In this document: one piece after another, positions 53,350-61,656 of the stretch
How positions within the stretch are numbered: position 1 is the stretch's first letter
Layout of the letters: each line of letters begins with the position of its first letter
From: RDXT01 sp033765305
GTDB lineage: Bacteria; Bacteroidota; Bacteroidia; J057
Length of the DNA: 64,000 nucleotides
Direction of reading: 5' to 3'
Assembly: GCA_033765305.1 (NCBI GenBank)
Contig: JANRID010000028.1
Location: 40,060-104,059 of the forward strand
Notes under the pieces: model-generated
Database searches by the model: none
What the model saw: the letters and a program-made list of their open reading frames with translations, nothing else
What the model was told of the DNA's origin: nothing
Translations under genes and position numbers: made by a program

Positions 53350-53946
53350 ATGGACCGCCTGCTGCTGATTTTCGTCAAACACCCCGTGGAAGGGGAAGTT
53401 AAAACCCGTCTGGCCGCCGAGATCGGCCACCCGAAAGCCCTGGCGGCCTACGTCCGCCTGCTGGCGCATACCCGCCGGACGGCGGAGGGGGTGTCCTGCG
53501 CCAAGGCCGTCTGGTATGGAAACGCCATCCCGGACGCTGATCTGTGGTCGGAAACAGGCTGGCCCCGCCTTCCGCAGCAGGGCGGCGACCTCGGCGCCCG
53601 GATGCAGCATGCCTTCCAATGGGGCTTTGCGGCGGGGTATCGGCACCTGCTGATCATCGGCAGCGACTGCGGCGAGCTGCGCCCGGAGCATCTGGAATCG
53701 GCCTTCCGCGCGCTGGAGCACTGCGATGCCGTGCTCGGGCCCGCTGCGGATGGCGGATATTATCTGCTTGGCCTCCGCCAGATGGCCGAAGCGGTCTTCA
53801 CGGGCAAAGCCTGGAGCACCGATCAGGTCTTCCAGGCCACGCTGGACGATCTGCACGCTGCGGGCCTGAACACATGCCTGCTTCCCCGGCTCTCGGACGT
53901 GGATACGGCGGCAGACCTGGCCCGCGTGTTTCCCGATGCCTTATAG
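53350..53946 (+). CDS. TIGR04282/DUF2064-family glycosyltransferase-like protein
   Basis: 198 residues with a GT-A-like fold. Diagnostic segments are LLIFVKHPVEGEVKTRLA at the start, QQGGDLGARMQHAF, LLIIGSDCGELRPEHL with the metal-site Asp, and LGPAADGGYYLLGLR. Family members include proteins of arsenosugar biosynthesis, but most have unknown substrates. It follows the ketolase by 9 bases and could conceivably act on carotenoids, although nothing in the sequence shows it. Its end overlaps the convergent MmcQ gene by 6 bases. Confidence 0.85.
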   Translation: MDRLLLIFVKHPVEGEVKTRLAAEIGHPKALAAYVRLLAHTRRTAEGVSCAKAVWYGNAIPDADLWSETGWPRLPQQGGDLGARMQHAFQWGFAAGYRHLLIIGSDCGELRPEHLESAFRALEHCDAVLGPAADGGYYLLGLRQMAEAVFTGKAWSTDQVFQATLDDLHAAGLNTCLLPRLSDVDTAADLARVFPDAL

Positions 53947-54306
53947 CGGCGCCTCCGCATCCAGCGCTTCGCGAACCGCCTTCGGCAGGCCCGCACGCAC
54001 AAGCGTGTACGAGGTATCGATCAGCTTGACAATCAGTGCCGTAGGCAGTCCATGAACCAGTGACACGGTATTCCAGTGCTTTTTGTTCATGTGGTACCCG
54101 GGCAGAACGGCATCCGGATAGGCTTCGCGCAGCCCGATGGCTTCTTCGGGGCTGCATTTCAGGTTCACGCTGTCCGGTTCGGCGAGCGAGGCGAGCGCAA
54201 ACAGTTTTCCGCCTACCTTGAACACCAGCGTGTCCTCTCCGAAAGGGAAACCCTCGGTTACCCCCTGCTTGCTCAGGCAGTATTCGCGCAGCGCCTCGAT
54301 GTGCAT
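53941..54306 (-). CDS. MmcQ/YjbR-family protein
   Basis: 121 residues, one YjbR domain (double-wing fold). Typical elements: the start MHIEALREYCLSKQGVTEGF, then PFGEDTLVFKVGGKLFALAS, LKCSPEEAIGLRE, GYHMNKKHWNTVSL and the end LIDTSYTLVRAGLPKAVR. The fold resembles DNA-binding proteins, but function is not established. It starts 4 bases after the next upstream gene (54311-54793) ends. Confidence 0.9.
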   Translation of the reverse strand: MHIEALREYCLSKQGVTEGFPFGEDTLVFKVGGKLFALASLAEPDSVNLKCSPEEAIGLREAYPDAVLPGYHMNKKHWNTVSLVHGLPTALIVKLIDTSYTLVRAGLPKAVREALDAEAPL

Positions 54307-54310
54307 GGCA

Positions 54311-54793
54311 TTACGACTGGAGGTCGAAACACTCTACGAGGATCTTCAGGAAGATAAACATTGGTCCGAAGTTTTCGGACTCCAGAATGTCCTGCTCGTC
54401 CTGCAGCACCTCCACCAGATACTGCAGCAGCTGGGACTGGTTGTGGTTGAGCAGAATGCCGGCAGCCACCTTGGCGAAGGCTTCGTCGGGCTGGTCCTCC
54501 AGCGATTCGAGCAGCGCGAGATTCGAGGTTTCCACTTCGGAAAAATCCGCTTCCTCCACTGCGCGGAGGGGCCCGTAGTGGGCAGACATGGCATGCCAGA
54601 CCACCATGCCGAGGTACAGGAACAGCTCCTGTTCGTCCTCGCTGAAGTCTTCTTCGCCCATGGTCAGCAGAAAGCCGAACATAAAGGGCTGCTGATCCGA
54701 GTACTGCTCGATCAGCTCTTCGATCTGGTCTTCGTCCAGATTGGTGATCCAGGCAACTGCGGATTCAATAATGGATTCGGGTATCGGCGTCAT
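54311..54793 (-). CDS. Acidic helical protein of unknown function
   Basis: 160 residues, strongly acidic and mostly helical (NLDEDQIEELIEQYSDQQPF, EEDFSEDEQELFLYLGMVVW, VEVLQDEQDILESENFGPM). No signal peptide or membrane segment. The overall pattern resembles small cytoplasmic proteins of Bacteroidota without known function. It is co-oriented with the MmcQ gene, with 4 bases between, and may form a two-gene operon. Confidence 0.65.
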   Translation of the reverse strand: MTPIPESIIESAVAWITNLDEDQIEELIEQYSDQQPFMFGFLLTMGEEDFSEDEQELFLYLGMVVWHAMSAHYGPLRAVEEADFSEVETSNLALLESLEDQPDEAFAKVAAGILLNHNQSQLLQYLVEVLQDEQDILESENFGPMFIFLKILVECFDLQS

Positions 54794-54811
54794 GCCTGCA
54801 AAGGTAAGAGG

Positions 54812-55501
54812 TCAGGGGGTAAGTACAAGCGCTATGGACTGGCGGAGGGTATCTCCGGGCGCGAGGGCGACCGCAGCGGTAATCCTTACGGTGCCCGCCT
54901 CGCTGCTCCTGCATGTGAGGGCAGTCTGCAGCTCCTGCCCGGCTGCGTCGGCAAAGGGCACGATGGCAAGCTCCGGGCTGCCGGTAAGCGCCTGCGTGCT
55001 GAAGAATACGCGCGTGCCCTCGGATACCTGGCCCAGGCTGCGCAGCAGCCGGGTATTCAGCTCTGTCGAAGCGCCCGGAACGGCCTGCAGCACCGGATCC
55101 TCCAGCGTCAGCTGCAGGGCATCGGGATAGGCGCGGCCGAAGGAAAGGACGAGGGGGGCAGAAAAGCCGCCGGTCTCGGCGGTGACGGTTACCCGTTCGC
55201 TTGCCGTCTGGCCGCTGACCAGCGTCACAATCGCCTCGCGGCCCGAAGCGGTAAGGGTCAGGTCGCGGGGCGAAGCGGCTCCGGCAAAGCGGCCCTGTTC
55301 CGTCCGGAAGCGGATGGGCAGGTTGGGCGATGCCTCATCGCCCAGCCGGGCCGTCAGCACCAGCACCGAGCGGCCGTCGGCCAGCAAGGTCTGGTCATCT
55401 GCCGACAGCGTGATGACTTCGTCGGTGCGGATGCCTGCCAGGGGGTCTTCCAGGGCGCAGCCGGCCAGCAGCATGCCTGCGATGAAAATCCGGGGGTTCA
55501 T
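54812..55501 (-). CDS. Lipoprotein with Ig-like (invasin-type) domains
   Basis: 229 residues from the ATG at 55501. The signal peptide has the lipobox LLAGC (Cys at 14). The mature part is two beta-sandwich-like segments; the first resembles a Big_1/invasin domain (ITLSADDQTLLADGRSVLVL, LPIRFRTEQGRF, EAIVTLVSGQTASERVTVTA), the second is less clear. Such domains are usually structural in surface proteins. It is the last of a three-gene minus-strand cassette. Confidence 0.7.
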   Translation of the reverse strand: MNPRIFIAGMLLAGCALEDPLAGIRTDEVITLSADDQTLLADGRSVLVLTARLGDEASPNLPIRFRTEQGRFAGAASPRDLTLTASGREAIVTLVSGQTASERVTVTAETGGFSAPLVLSFGRAYPDALQLTLEDPVLQAVPGASTELNTRLLRSLGQVSEGTRVFFSTQALTGSPELAIVPFADAAGQELQTALTCRSSEAGTVRITAAVALAPGDTLRQSIALVLTP

Positions 55502-55505
55502 GCAT

Positions 55506-55925
55506 TCAGACGGTTGGAGGATCGGGCAGCACCGGAGCAGCACTGTCTTCTATGCGGGGGGCCGGACGGAAGTCCACATTGAAGTCCGGGGTGCGGGCAG
55601 ATACCCCGCCTTCGCTGTTCTGCGCTTCTGCGTACACCCGGATCAGGATCGGCTGCGAACCCGGCGTAGAGCATACCAGGGTCATGCGCACTTCGGTCAG
55701 GATGCCCTTGAAGAGATCCGAGCAGAAGACTTCGCGCTCCAGGGCTTGGGTAAGGCCGCCCGGTTCCTGGAACACACATTCATCGGCCAGCAGGGTAATC
55801 CGCAGTTTGCAGACACCCAGCGCCTTGGGGAATACGAGCACATCGAGGCCCGCAGTCTGGGCTTCGTGAGCCACCAGCGGCTCCGGCTCGACGATCTGCA
55901 CGAAGGGTCGTATGGCTTCCGCCAT
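55506..55925 (-). CDS. Small protein of unknown function in an envelope cassette
   Basis: 139 residues with no signal peptide or membrane helix. It has four cysteines (GVCKLRI, ADECVF, VFCSDLF, LVCSTPG) and a Pro-rich acidic C-terminal tail. I do not recognise it. Gaps of 4 bases to the lipoprotein gene and 10 to the 570-residue protein make co-expression almost certain. Codon use matches both partners. Confidence 0.6.
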   Translation of the reverse strand: MAEAIRPFVQIVEPEPLVAHEAQTAGLDVLVFPKALGVCKLRITLLADECVFQEPGGLTQALEREVFCSDLFKGILTEVRMTLVCSTPGSQPILIRVYAEAQNSEGGVSARTPDFNVDFRPAPRIEDSAAPVLPDPPTV

Positions 55926-55935
55926 CGGGGTGGGA

Positions 55936-57648
55936 TTAGGGGTTGAGGGAAAGGATCAGCTTCCGGACGGCGTTGAAAGCGTTCGCATCGATGCTCAGGC
56001 CTGCAAAGGGCGCCGCACGCAGGCGCGCGTAGCTGGTAAGCGGGCTGAGGGTTTCCTGTTCGAAGAAGATGAAGCCTGCATCGAGGCTCATGGCGCGGTT
56101 GAAATCGAAGGACAGGCCGAGCACGGGCTGTACGCCGATCACGTTGCCCAGATCCGCGCCCCGGTAGTTGAGCTGGCCGCTGACCTTGATGCCCGCCAGC
56201 AGCGAGAACCGGTCGCGGGGCAGCGGATAGGGGTCGGCAATGCGGAGGGACTTGTCGACACGGCTGAAGTAGAACTTCACCCCCAGATAGGTAATCAGAT
56301 CGGGTTCAGTGTCCGCGAGGGTAAATCCGCCGCTTCCGCCGCCGGCCGGCCGGCCGAAGTTCAGCCCCACCGCTGAAACGCCGTATGCGGTGCCGATGTT
56401 GATGGCATCGAAGCCGGTGCTGCTGCTGAGCACCTCGGCGGGTGCTGCGCGCCGCTGCGCCGCGCCTGGCGGGGGATTGCCTGATGGCTCCGGCGCCTCC
56501 GCCAGCTGCGTAAAAGGCGTGGTGACGACGGAAGCTGACTGCGCCAGCACAAATCCGCTGGCGATGATGCGGTCCAGCCCGCCGGGGCCAATCCGCTCGT
56601 TCAGGATGACGATCGCCGCCTGCCGGCGCTGCACCGTCTGGATGTTGACCGTCAGCTCCTGGTAATAGGTCTGCAGCTCCAGGATCAGCCGCTTCTGCGG
56701 ATCGGTCAGCGCGCCGCCATCCGCCGCTGCAAAGGGCAGCAGCCGCATAAAGGGATCTGCCGCTGCCTGGCCGCTTTCCACCACCTGCCGGAGGCTCTGC
56801 ACCTCAGCCATGCTGAAAGGCACCCTGACCGCAGGGTCGAGCGCGAGGTCTTCGAGCCGGGCTGCCAGCTGCAGGTAGGGCTGGCTCCGGGCCAGGGCCT
56901 GCAGCGTCAGCCGCACATCGCGCAGCAGCGAGTCGGCGCTGCGAAGCGCCATTTCCTCCCGCACCAGGCGGGCTATGTCTTCCTGGACCGAAGGGGCAAA
57001 TTCCCCGCCGACCGGCAGGCTCAGCTCCCGCACGCCGCGGTCGAAGATCACCTCGCCTTCCGGCGTGGTGCGGAGGTAGCCGAAACTCAGGCTGTCCGTC
57101 ATCCGGGCTACCCGCTCGTTGAGCTGGCGGGCTACATCGTCCACCCGAACGGAGCGTTTGTTCAGCCGGTAAATGCCTTCCTTGACGTCCCGCACGATCT
57201 GGCGGGTCAGGGTATCGTTGATCTCGTGGCGCTGAAAGAAGTTGAATACCAGCTTATAGCGGGTGTCCGGCCAGAGCGGCCGGCCGATATACACATCGAA
57301 TTTCCCCGGATCGCGGTCGGTGCCGGCCCACCACGAGCCGATGAAGACCGGCTCATCGCCGTACACAGCAGCAACGGCACGCCCCCGTCCCAGCAGGCGG
57401 CGCTCCTGACGGCGCCTGCGGCGCGGATCGGCTTCTTCGTACAGCATGATCTGCACCACTTCCGCCCGCTCGGCGGCGCCGGGCGGGCGCGTGCTGCCGT
57501 ACAGGACAAAGGGCTCGCCGTAGGGCAGCTGGCCGCGCAGCTGCCCGTCGCGGTACTCGACCGCTTCGGGCGGACGGGTCTGGGCCGCAGAGGGCAATGC
57601 AGCCAGCAGGCCGCAGAGGGTCATCAGCATTCCCGGGAACAGACGCAT
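55936..57648 (-). CDS. Secreted protein with C-terminal barrel-like region, unknown function
   Basis: 570 residues from the ATG at 57648 (MRLFPGMLMTLCGLLAALPS); the open frame continues upstream across the tRNA and is not coding. After the signal peptide comes a beta-rich domain (25-175), a long helical region (about 180-390), and a final 180 residues of amphipathic strands (GTAYGVSAVGLNFG, ITYLGVKFYFSRVDKSLRI, PVLGLSFDFNRAMSLDAGFI) that look like an outer-membrane barrel. It probably anchors this three-gene cassette in the outer membrane. No known family recognised. Confidence 0.7.
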   Translation of the reverse strand: MRLFPGMLMTLCGLLAALPSAAQTRPPEAVEYRDGQLRGQLPYGEPFVLYGSTRPPGAAERAEVVQIMLYEEADPRRRRRQERRLLGRGRAVAAVYGDEPVFIGSWWAGTDRDPGKFDVYIGRPLWPDTRYKLVFNFFQRHEINDTLTRQIVRDVKEGIYRLNKRSVRVDDVARQLNERVARMTDSLSFGYLRTTPEGEVIFDRGVRELSLPVGGEFAPSVQEDIARLVREEMALRSADSLLRDVRLTLQALARSQPYLQLAARLEDLALDPAVRVPFSMAEVQSLRQVVESGQAAADPFMRLLPFAAADGGALTDPQKRLILELQTYYQELTVNIQTVQRRQAAIVILNERIGPGGLDRIIASGFVLAQSASVVTTPFTQLAEAPEPSGNPPPGAAQRRAAPAEVLSSSTGFDAINIGTAYGVSAVGLNFGRPAGGGSGGFTLADTEPDLITYLGVKFYFSRVDKSLRIADPYPLPRDRFSLLAGIKVSGQLNYRGADLGNVIGVQPVLGLSFDFNRAMSLDAGFIFFEQETLSPLTSYARLRAAPFAGLSIDANAFNAVRKLILSLNP

Positions 57649-57894
57649 GGCGTGAGGGGGTTGGCGGAGCGGGTGCCAGGTAAAGGTAGCAAGAAAAACC
57701 GGCCCTGCAAGCAGCGTCAGGCATCCGGGCTGCGGCCCGGAAACAGCGATGCAGGCGAGGGGGCAGGCCAGGCCTGCACGTCCGGCGCGGCAATTCCGGT
57801 GCGTCCATCCGGCCTGGCATTTCTTCCACATAAGGCCAGCCCCGGAGGGGCCGCACAACCTGCCTGCATACCGCCAACACGGCCGGAGAACCAT

Positions 57895-57920
57895 AAAAAA
57901 AAGCCCCGCAGAAGGGGGCT
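57895..57920 (-). terminator. Rho-independent terminator after tRNA-Ala
   Basis: On the minus strand AGCCCC (57920-57915), a 7-base loop and GGGGCT (57907-57902) are followed by a T-run of about 7 (57901-57895). It lies 9 bases after the 3' end of the tRNA and isolates it from the unknown cassette downstream. Confidence 0.88.
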
Positions 57921-57929
57921 TTCTGAAAG

Positions 57930-58003
<74 letters not shown>

Positions 58004-58076
58004 GAAATTGTCCTGCAAAGATAATACATCCCCGCTTCCCAGGCAACTGCATGAGGCTGTTTTTTTCGGCAGGATC

Positions 58077-59012
58077 TTACCCTGCCTCCTGGAGCTGCTG
58101 CTCCCGCGCCTCGAAGATCCGGTCGAGGGCCTGCGTCAGCTCCCAGAGCAGCATCAGCAGCTGCCCCCGGTCGAGGCTCAGCCCGGCGTACAGCACCTGG
58201 TCTCCGGCCTCGGCGGCCCGGATGAAGCTGCGCTGCTGATCGGCATCGAGCCCGCCGAGGGAAGTGATCCGCTGCCGGATTTCGGTGGTGGTCATGCTGC
58301 CCAGCGCCCATTGGTCCTGCGGATCGAGGATCTGCTTCCAGAAGCGGTTGATGGTCTCGAAGAGGCCTGCATCGATGGGCGCCTGCTCCAGTTCTTTGAG
58401 TTTTCGGCGCATCTGCAGCCATTCCTGGCGGTTGCGGCGCAGCCGCAGGTAGCGGGCGATGGGCCTGCGCAGCGCCACCAGCACCGCAGCGATGCCGCCG
58501 CCCAGCAGGACCAGCAGCGTAAAGAGCAGACCGTAGTCGGGCGGCACCCGGACCGGCAGCACGCCTTCGGCGGCCAGGAAGTCCCCGCCGGTCTGGTCCG
58601 GCGGCAAGCGGCGCTGCAGGTACAGGGTATCGCTTTCCGCCACCATCCGTACCGTATCCCGGCCTGCCACATAGATAAACGGCGCCTGCACCCATTGCTT
58701 CGGTGCCAGATCGAAGGTCCGGACGCGGAACCGGATGGTCTCCAGCACCAGGCCGTTTTCGGTGCGCCGCTCGGCTTCGCCGGCTTCGATGAGCTCCATC
58801 GGGCGCAGATCCTCCTGCCGCCGGAGAAAGATCACCTTGACCCCTGGCGCGTGCTGCACGCTCAGGCGCAGCGTGACTGGCCAGCCAATGGCCGCCGTGT
58901 CGGGCTCGAAGCGCAGCCAGGCCCGGATATCGGCCTGCTGTGCATGCAGGGGGGCCAGCCCGGCAGCGAGCAGCAGGAGCCATGCAGTCCGTATGCCAGG
59001 GCCAGCCCTCAT
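58077..59012 (-). CDS. BatD-like membrane protein next to DUF58
   Basis: 311 residues. Signal peptide (about 1-24), a periplasmic beta-sandwich-like domain (25-160; VTLRLSVQHAPGVKVIFLRR and KQWVQAPFIYVAGRDTVRMV), one transmembrane helix (about 160-182) and a cytoplasmic helical part (RLRRNRQEWLQMRRKLKELE). This layout fits the BatD-like proteins of the Bacteroides aerotolerance (Bat) locus. Overlap of 4 bases with the DUF58 gene upstream supports joint function. Assignment rests mainly on layout and neighbours. Confidence 0.65.
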   Translation of the reverse strand: MRAGPGIRTAWLLLLAAGLAPLHAQQADIRAWLRFEPDTAAIGWPVTLRLSVQHAPGVKVIFLRRQEDLRPMELIEAGEAERRTENGLVLETIRFRVRTFDLAPKQWVQAPFIYVAGRDTVRMVAESDTLYLQRRLPPDQTGGDFLAAEGVLPVRVPPDYGLLFTLLVLLGGGIAAVLVALRRPIARYLRLRRNRQEWLQMRRKLKELEQAPIDAGLFETINRFWKQILDPQDQWALGSMTTTEIRQRITSLGGLDADQQRSFIRAAEAGDQVLYAGLSLDRGQLLMLLWELTQALDRIFEAREQQLQEAG

Positions 59013-59902
59013 GCGTGTCGCCGGTTGCGGTTGCGGTTGCGGAAGAATGCCTCCAGGACCGGCAGGTAATCCTCCTGGGTGTTGACCGACACATAGCCGA
59101 TCTGATTGCGCAGGCAGAACTGCTCCATCCGTGCATCGAGCTGCCGGAAATGCTCCGACAGCTGGCGCATGTACCCGCTTTGCCCGGCATGAATCCAGCG
59201 GAGCTGGTTGGTCTCGATGTCGAGCACCGGCAGCACCCCGGATGCCGCCTGAAAGACTTCATTGGGATGGTGCAGGCGGATGAGGATCACATCGTGCCGC
59301 CGGCCCAGCTGCACCAGGCGCTGCTCGTAGCCTTCGTCCAGAAAGTCCGACATCACAATCAGGATGCAGCGGCGCTTGAGGGTGTGATGCACAAAATCGA
59401 GCGCGCTGCGGATCGAGGTCTTTTCGCTGCGGTTTCGGTGCAGCAGGGTGCCGCGGACCATCTTGAGGATGTGCTTGCGGCCTTTGGCAGGCTTGTAAAA
59501 GCGCTCGATCCGGTCGGAAAAGACCGCCAAGCCGATCTTGTCGTTATTTTTCAGGGCAGAAAAGGCCAGGATGGACGCGATTTCCATGCCGGTGAGGCGC
59601 TTGTTCTGCTCCGACGGCCCGAAATCCTCCGATCCGCTGATGTCGAAGAGCACAAAGAGGGTCTGTTCCCGCTCTTCGCGGAACTGTTTTACGAAGACCT
59701 GCCCCGTTTTAGCCGTCACATTCCAGTCGATGGCCCGGATATCGTCGCCGTACTGGTAGGGCCGCACCTCGTCAAATTCCAGCCCCTGCCCTTTGAAGGC
59801 GGAGTGATACTGGCCCGCAAAGGTGTTGTCCACGGCTTTGCGGATCTTGATTTCGAGGCGCCGGACCTTGCTGAACACGGGCGGAAGGCAATTATACCGC
59901 AA
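59009..59902 (-). CDS. DUF58-domain protein
   Basis: 297 residues. The DUF58 signature is clear: GQYHSAFKGQGLEFDEVRPY followed by QYGDDIRAIDWNVTAKTG, then the vWA-like core with a MIDAS-type motif LFVLFDISGSEDFG. Proteins of this family usually follow a MoxR AAA+ ATPase and precede Bat proteins. Here thyA takes the place of moxR: the DUF58 start overlaps the thyA end by 11 bases. It probably acts at the membrane or on metal-dependent assembly; the exact role is unknown. Confidence 0.9.
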   Translation of the reverse strand: MRYNCLPPVFSKVRRLEIKIRKAVDNTFAGQYHSAFKGQGLEFDEVRPYQYGDDIRAIDWNVTAKTGQVFVKQFREEREQTLFVLFDISGSEDFGPSEQNKRLTGMEIASILAFSALKNNDKIGLAVFSDRIERFYKPAKGRKHILKMVRGTLLHRNRSEKTSIRSALDFVHHTLKRRCILIVMSDFLDEGYEQRLVQLGRRHDVILIRLHHPNEVFQAASGVLPVLDIETNQLRWIHAGQSGYMRQLSEHFRQLDARMEQFCLRNQIGYVSVNTQEDYLPVLEAFFRNRNRNRRHA

Positions 59903-60686
59903 CCGGCGCCTTGATGGCGGGATGCGGGTGGTAGTTCAGGATGCGGATATCGTCGTAGGTGAATCCGAAGATGGAATCCACCGCCGGATTGAGTTCGAGC
60001 TGCGGCAGGGGGCGCAGCTCGCGGCTGAGCTGGAGCTGCACCTGGTCGAAGTGGTTGTGGTAAATGTGGGCGTCGCCGAAGGTGTGGATGAATTCGCCGG
60101 CCTGCAGACCCGTCACCTGCGCCACCATGTGGGTGAGCAGCGCATAGGAGGCGATGTTGAAGGGCACGCCCAGAAAGAGGTCTGCGCTGCGCTGGTAGAG
60201 CTGGCAGGAGAGCCGGCCTTCGGACACGTAGAACTGGAACAGCGTGTGGCAGGGCGGCAGGGCCATGCCCGGCACCTCCGCGGGGTTCCAGGCCGTGACC
60301 ATCAGGCGGCGGGAATGGGGATTGCGCCGGATGTCCTCCACCAGATTGGCGATCTGATCGACGGTCTGGCCGTCCGCGCCGCGCCAGGAGCGCCACTGCA
60401 CGCCGTACACTGGCCCCAGCTCCCCCTGTTCGTCGGCCCATTCGTCCCAGATGCTCACCCCGTGGGCCTTCAGGTAGGCGATGTTGCTTTCGCCCCGGAG
60501 AAACCAGAGCAGCTCGTGGATGACCGACTTGAGGTGCACCTTTTTCGTGGTGACGAGGGGAAATCCCTCCGCCAGATCGAAGCGCATCTGGTAGCCGAAT
60601 ACGCTGCGCGTGCCGGTGCCTGTCCGGTCGCTCCGGTCCGTCCCGTGATCCAGCACATGCCGGAGCAAGTCATGATAGGCCTTCAT
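59892..60686 (-). CDS. thyA: Thymidylate synthase
   Basis: 264 residues, the length of the E. coli enzyme. Conserved parts: DRTGTGTRSVFGYQMRFDL, the FPLVTTKKVHLKSVIHELLW segment, the catalytic Cys in MALPPCHTLFQFYV, RSADLFLGVPFNIASYALL and GDAHIYHNHFDQVQ. It methylates dUMP to dTMP using methylene-tetrahydrofolate. No dihydrofolate reductase gene is adjacent; instead its 3' end overlaps the DUF58 gene. Confidence 0.97.
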   Translation of the reverse strand: MKAYHDLLRHVLDHGTDRSDRTGTGTRSVFGYQMRFDLAEGFPLVTTKKVHLKSVIHELLWFLRGESNIAYLKAHGVSIWDEWADEQGELGPVYGVQWRSWRGADGQTVDQIANLVEDIRRNPHSRRLMVTAWNPAEVPGMALPPCHTLFQFYVSEGRLSCQLYQRSADLFLGVPFNIASYALLTHMVAQVTGLQAGEFIHTFGDAHIYHNHFDQVQLQLSRELRPLPQLELNPAVDSIFGFTYDDIRILNYHPHPAIKAPVAV

Positions 60687-60935
60687 GACTCAAAGATATA
60701 AAAATCGCGGCAGCCCGCGCGCAGCCTCCGGCAGCCGGACAAAAGCCGCGCGCAGGCGGTCGGAAGGCAGGGCGGATGGTCAGGCACTCAGGCGCTTGCG
60801 GCGCACATGCGCAGCTTCGGGACGGGCAGCATCGGCAGCCCCGCGCGGGCGCAGAGGCTGCTGCTTTCCGGCATTGAAGCGGGGATGTATCGCTTGTAGA
60901 ACATGCCCGGGGAGTCCTCCAACTGCAAGGACGGC
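60687..60935. other. Intergenic region upstream of thyA and the repeats
   Basis: No gene is supported in this stretch. It presumably contains the thyA promoter on the minus strand. The open frames here (both strands, under 90 codons) cross into the repeat region and show no conserved motif. Confidence 0.5.
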
Positions 60936-61160
60936 TTTACACGGAGGCATCGAGGACACTGAGGCACACGGAGAAGACCTGGCTGCGTGTCTCTCGGTGT
61001 GCTTACTTGCTGAGTGGTGAATCTCTGCATCTGGGTTTACCACTCAGACACTGAGGACACTAAGGTACACGGAGAAGGCCTAACTTCGTGTTTCTCAGTG
61101 TGCTTACTTTCTAAGTGGTGAACCTTCGCCTGGGTTTACCACGGAGCATCATGCAAACAT
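60936..61160. repeat. Tandem ~100-bp structured intergenic repeats
   Basis: Copy A (60936-61035) and copy B (61036-61134) are about 80% identical by eye; both start with tttac and end with ctggg. A third copy begins at 61135 (tttaccacgga) and stops after about 12 bases. Inside each copy two inverted pairs can fold: gaggcacacggagaagac with gtgtctctcggtgtgc in copy A, and tgagtggtgaa with tttaccactca across the A/B junction (61011-61046). No coding frame fits. The rest of the gap to 61372 has no recognisable feature. Confidence 0.8.
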
Positions 61161-61372
61161 GTGAGGTGCGGAAGCACGAAGTTTCACGGAGATAGTCAGT
61201 TGATCGTATAGCACTTAGGTCCTATATTCAAACATCATCGGCAATTCTTACAAAGGGCAGGCACGACAGTTACAGCACGACCCATGCCTGCATGGCAGAA
61301 ACCGTTCAGACCTTTTAGAAAACGTATTTTTTACGCCCGTCGAGCGGGGCTACAACGACTTCAAAGGCTATA

Positions 61373-61653
61373 TTGATAGACGAGACTGAATCATTACTCT
61401 CCTTGATGGAAACCCAGCCATTCAACGAGCTGCTTGCCAGCATCCAGGAAGCCGGGCAAATGCTCCGCGGCGAGCGGGAGCCGCAGCGGCGGTTTGAAGT
61501 GAAGCCCGTGGAAGTCCGCCGGATCCGGAAGCAGTTGGATGCTTCGCAGCCGGATTTTGCGGATCACCATAGCCGCCCTCCGCAACCGGGAGCAGGGCGG
61601 CAGCAGCCGGAAGGCCCCGCGGCACGCTGATCGAGGTGCATCGGGGCAGCTGA
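61373..61653 (+). pseudogene. Eroded HTH antitoxin-like gene (HigA/NadS type)
   Basis: The intact frame from 61373 starts like a small HTH antitoxin: LLASIQEAGQMLRGE, then EVKPVEVRRIRKQLDASQPD. In relatives this is followed by a second helix and LRNWEQGRRxPEGPA. Here the expected pieces occur in different frames: ITIAALRNREQG in the next frame (about 61565-61600), RQQPEGPAAR back in the first, and TLIEVHRGS with a stop in a third (61624-61653). At least three frameshifts are needed, so the gene is dead. No toxin gene was recognised beside it. Confidence 0.6.
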
Positions 61654-61656
61654 TAA

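Noticed and set aside
60936..61160. CRISPR array
   Set aside because: The repeats are about 100 bp, directly adjacent without spacers and imperfect, with no cas genes in the window.
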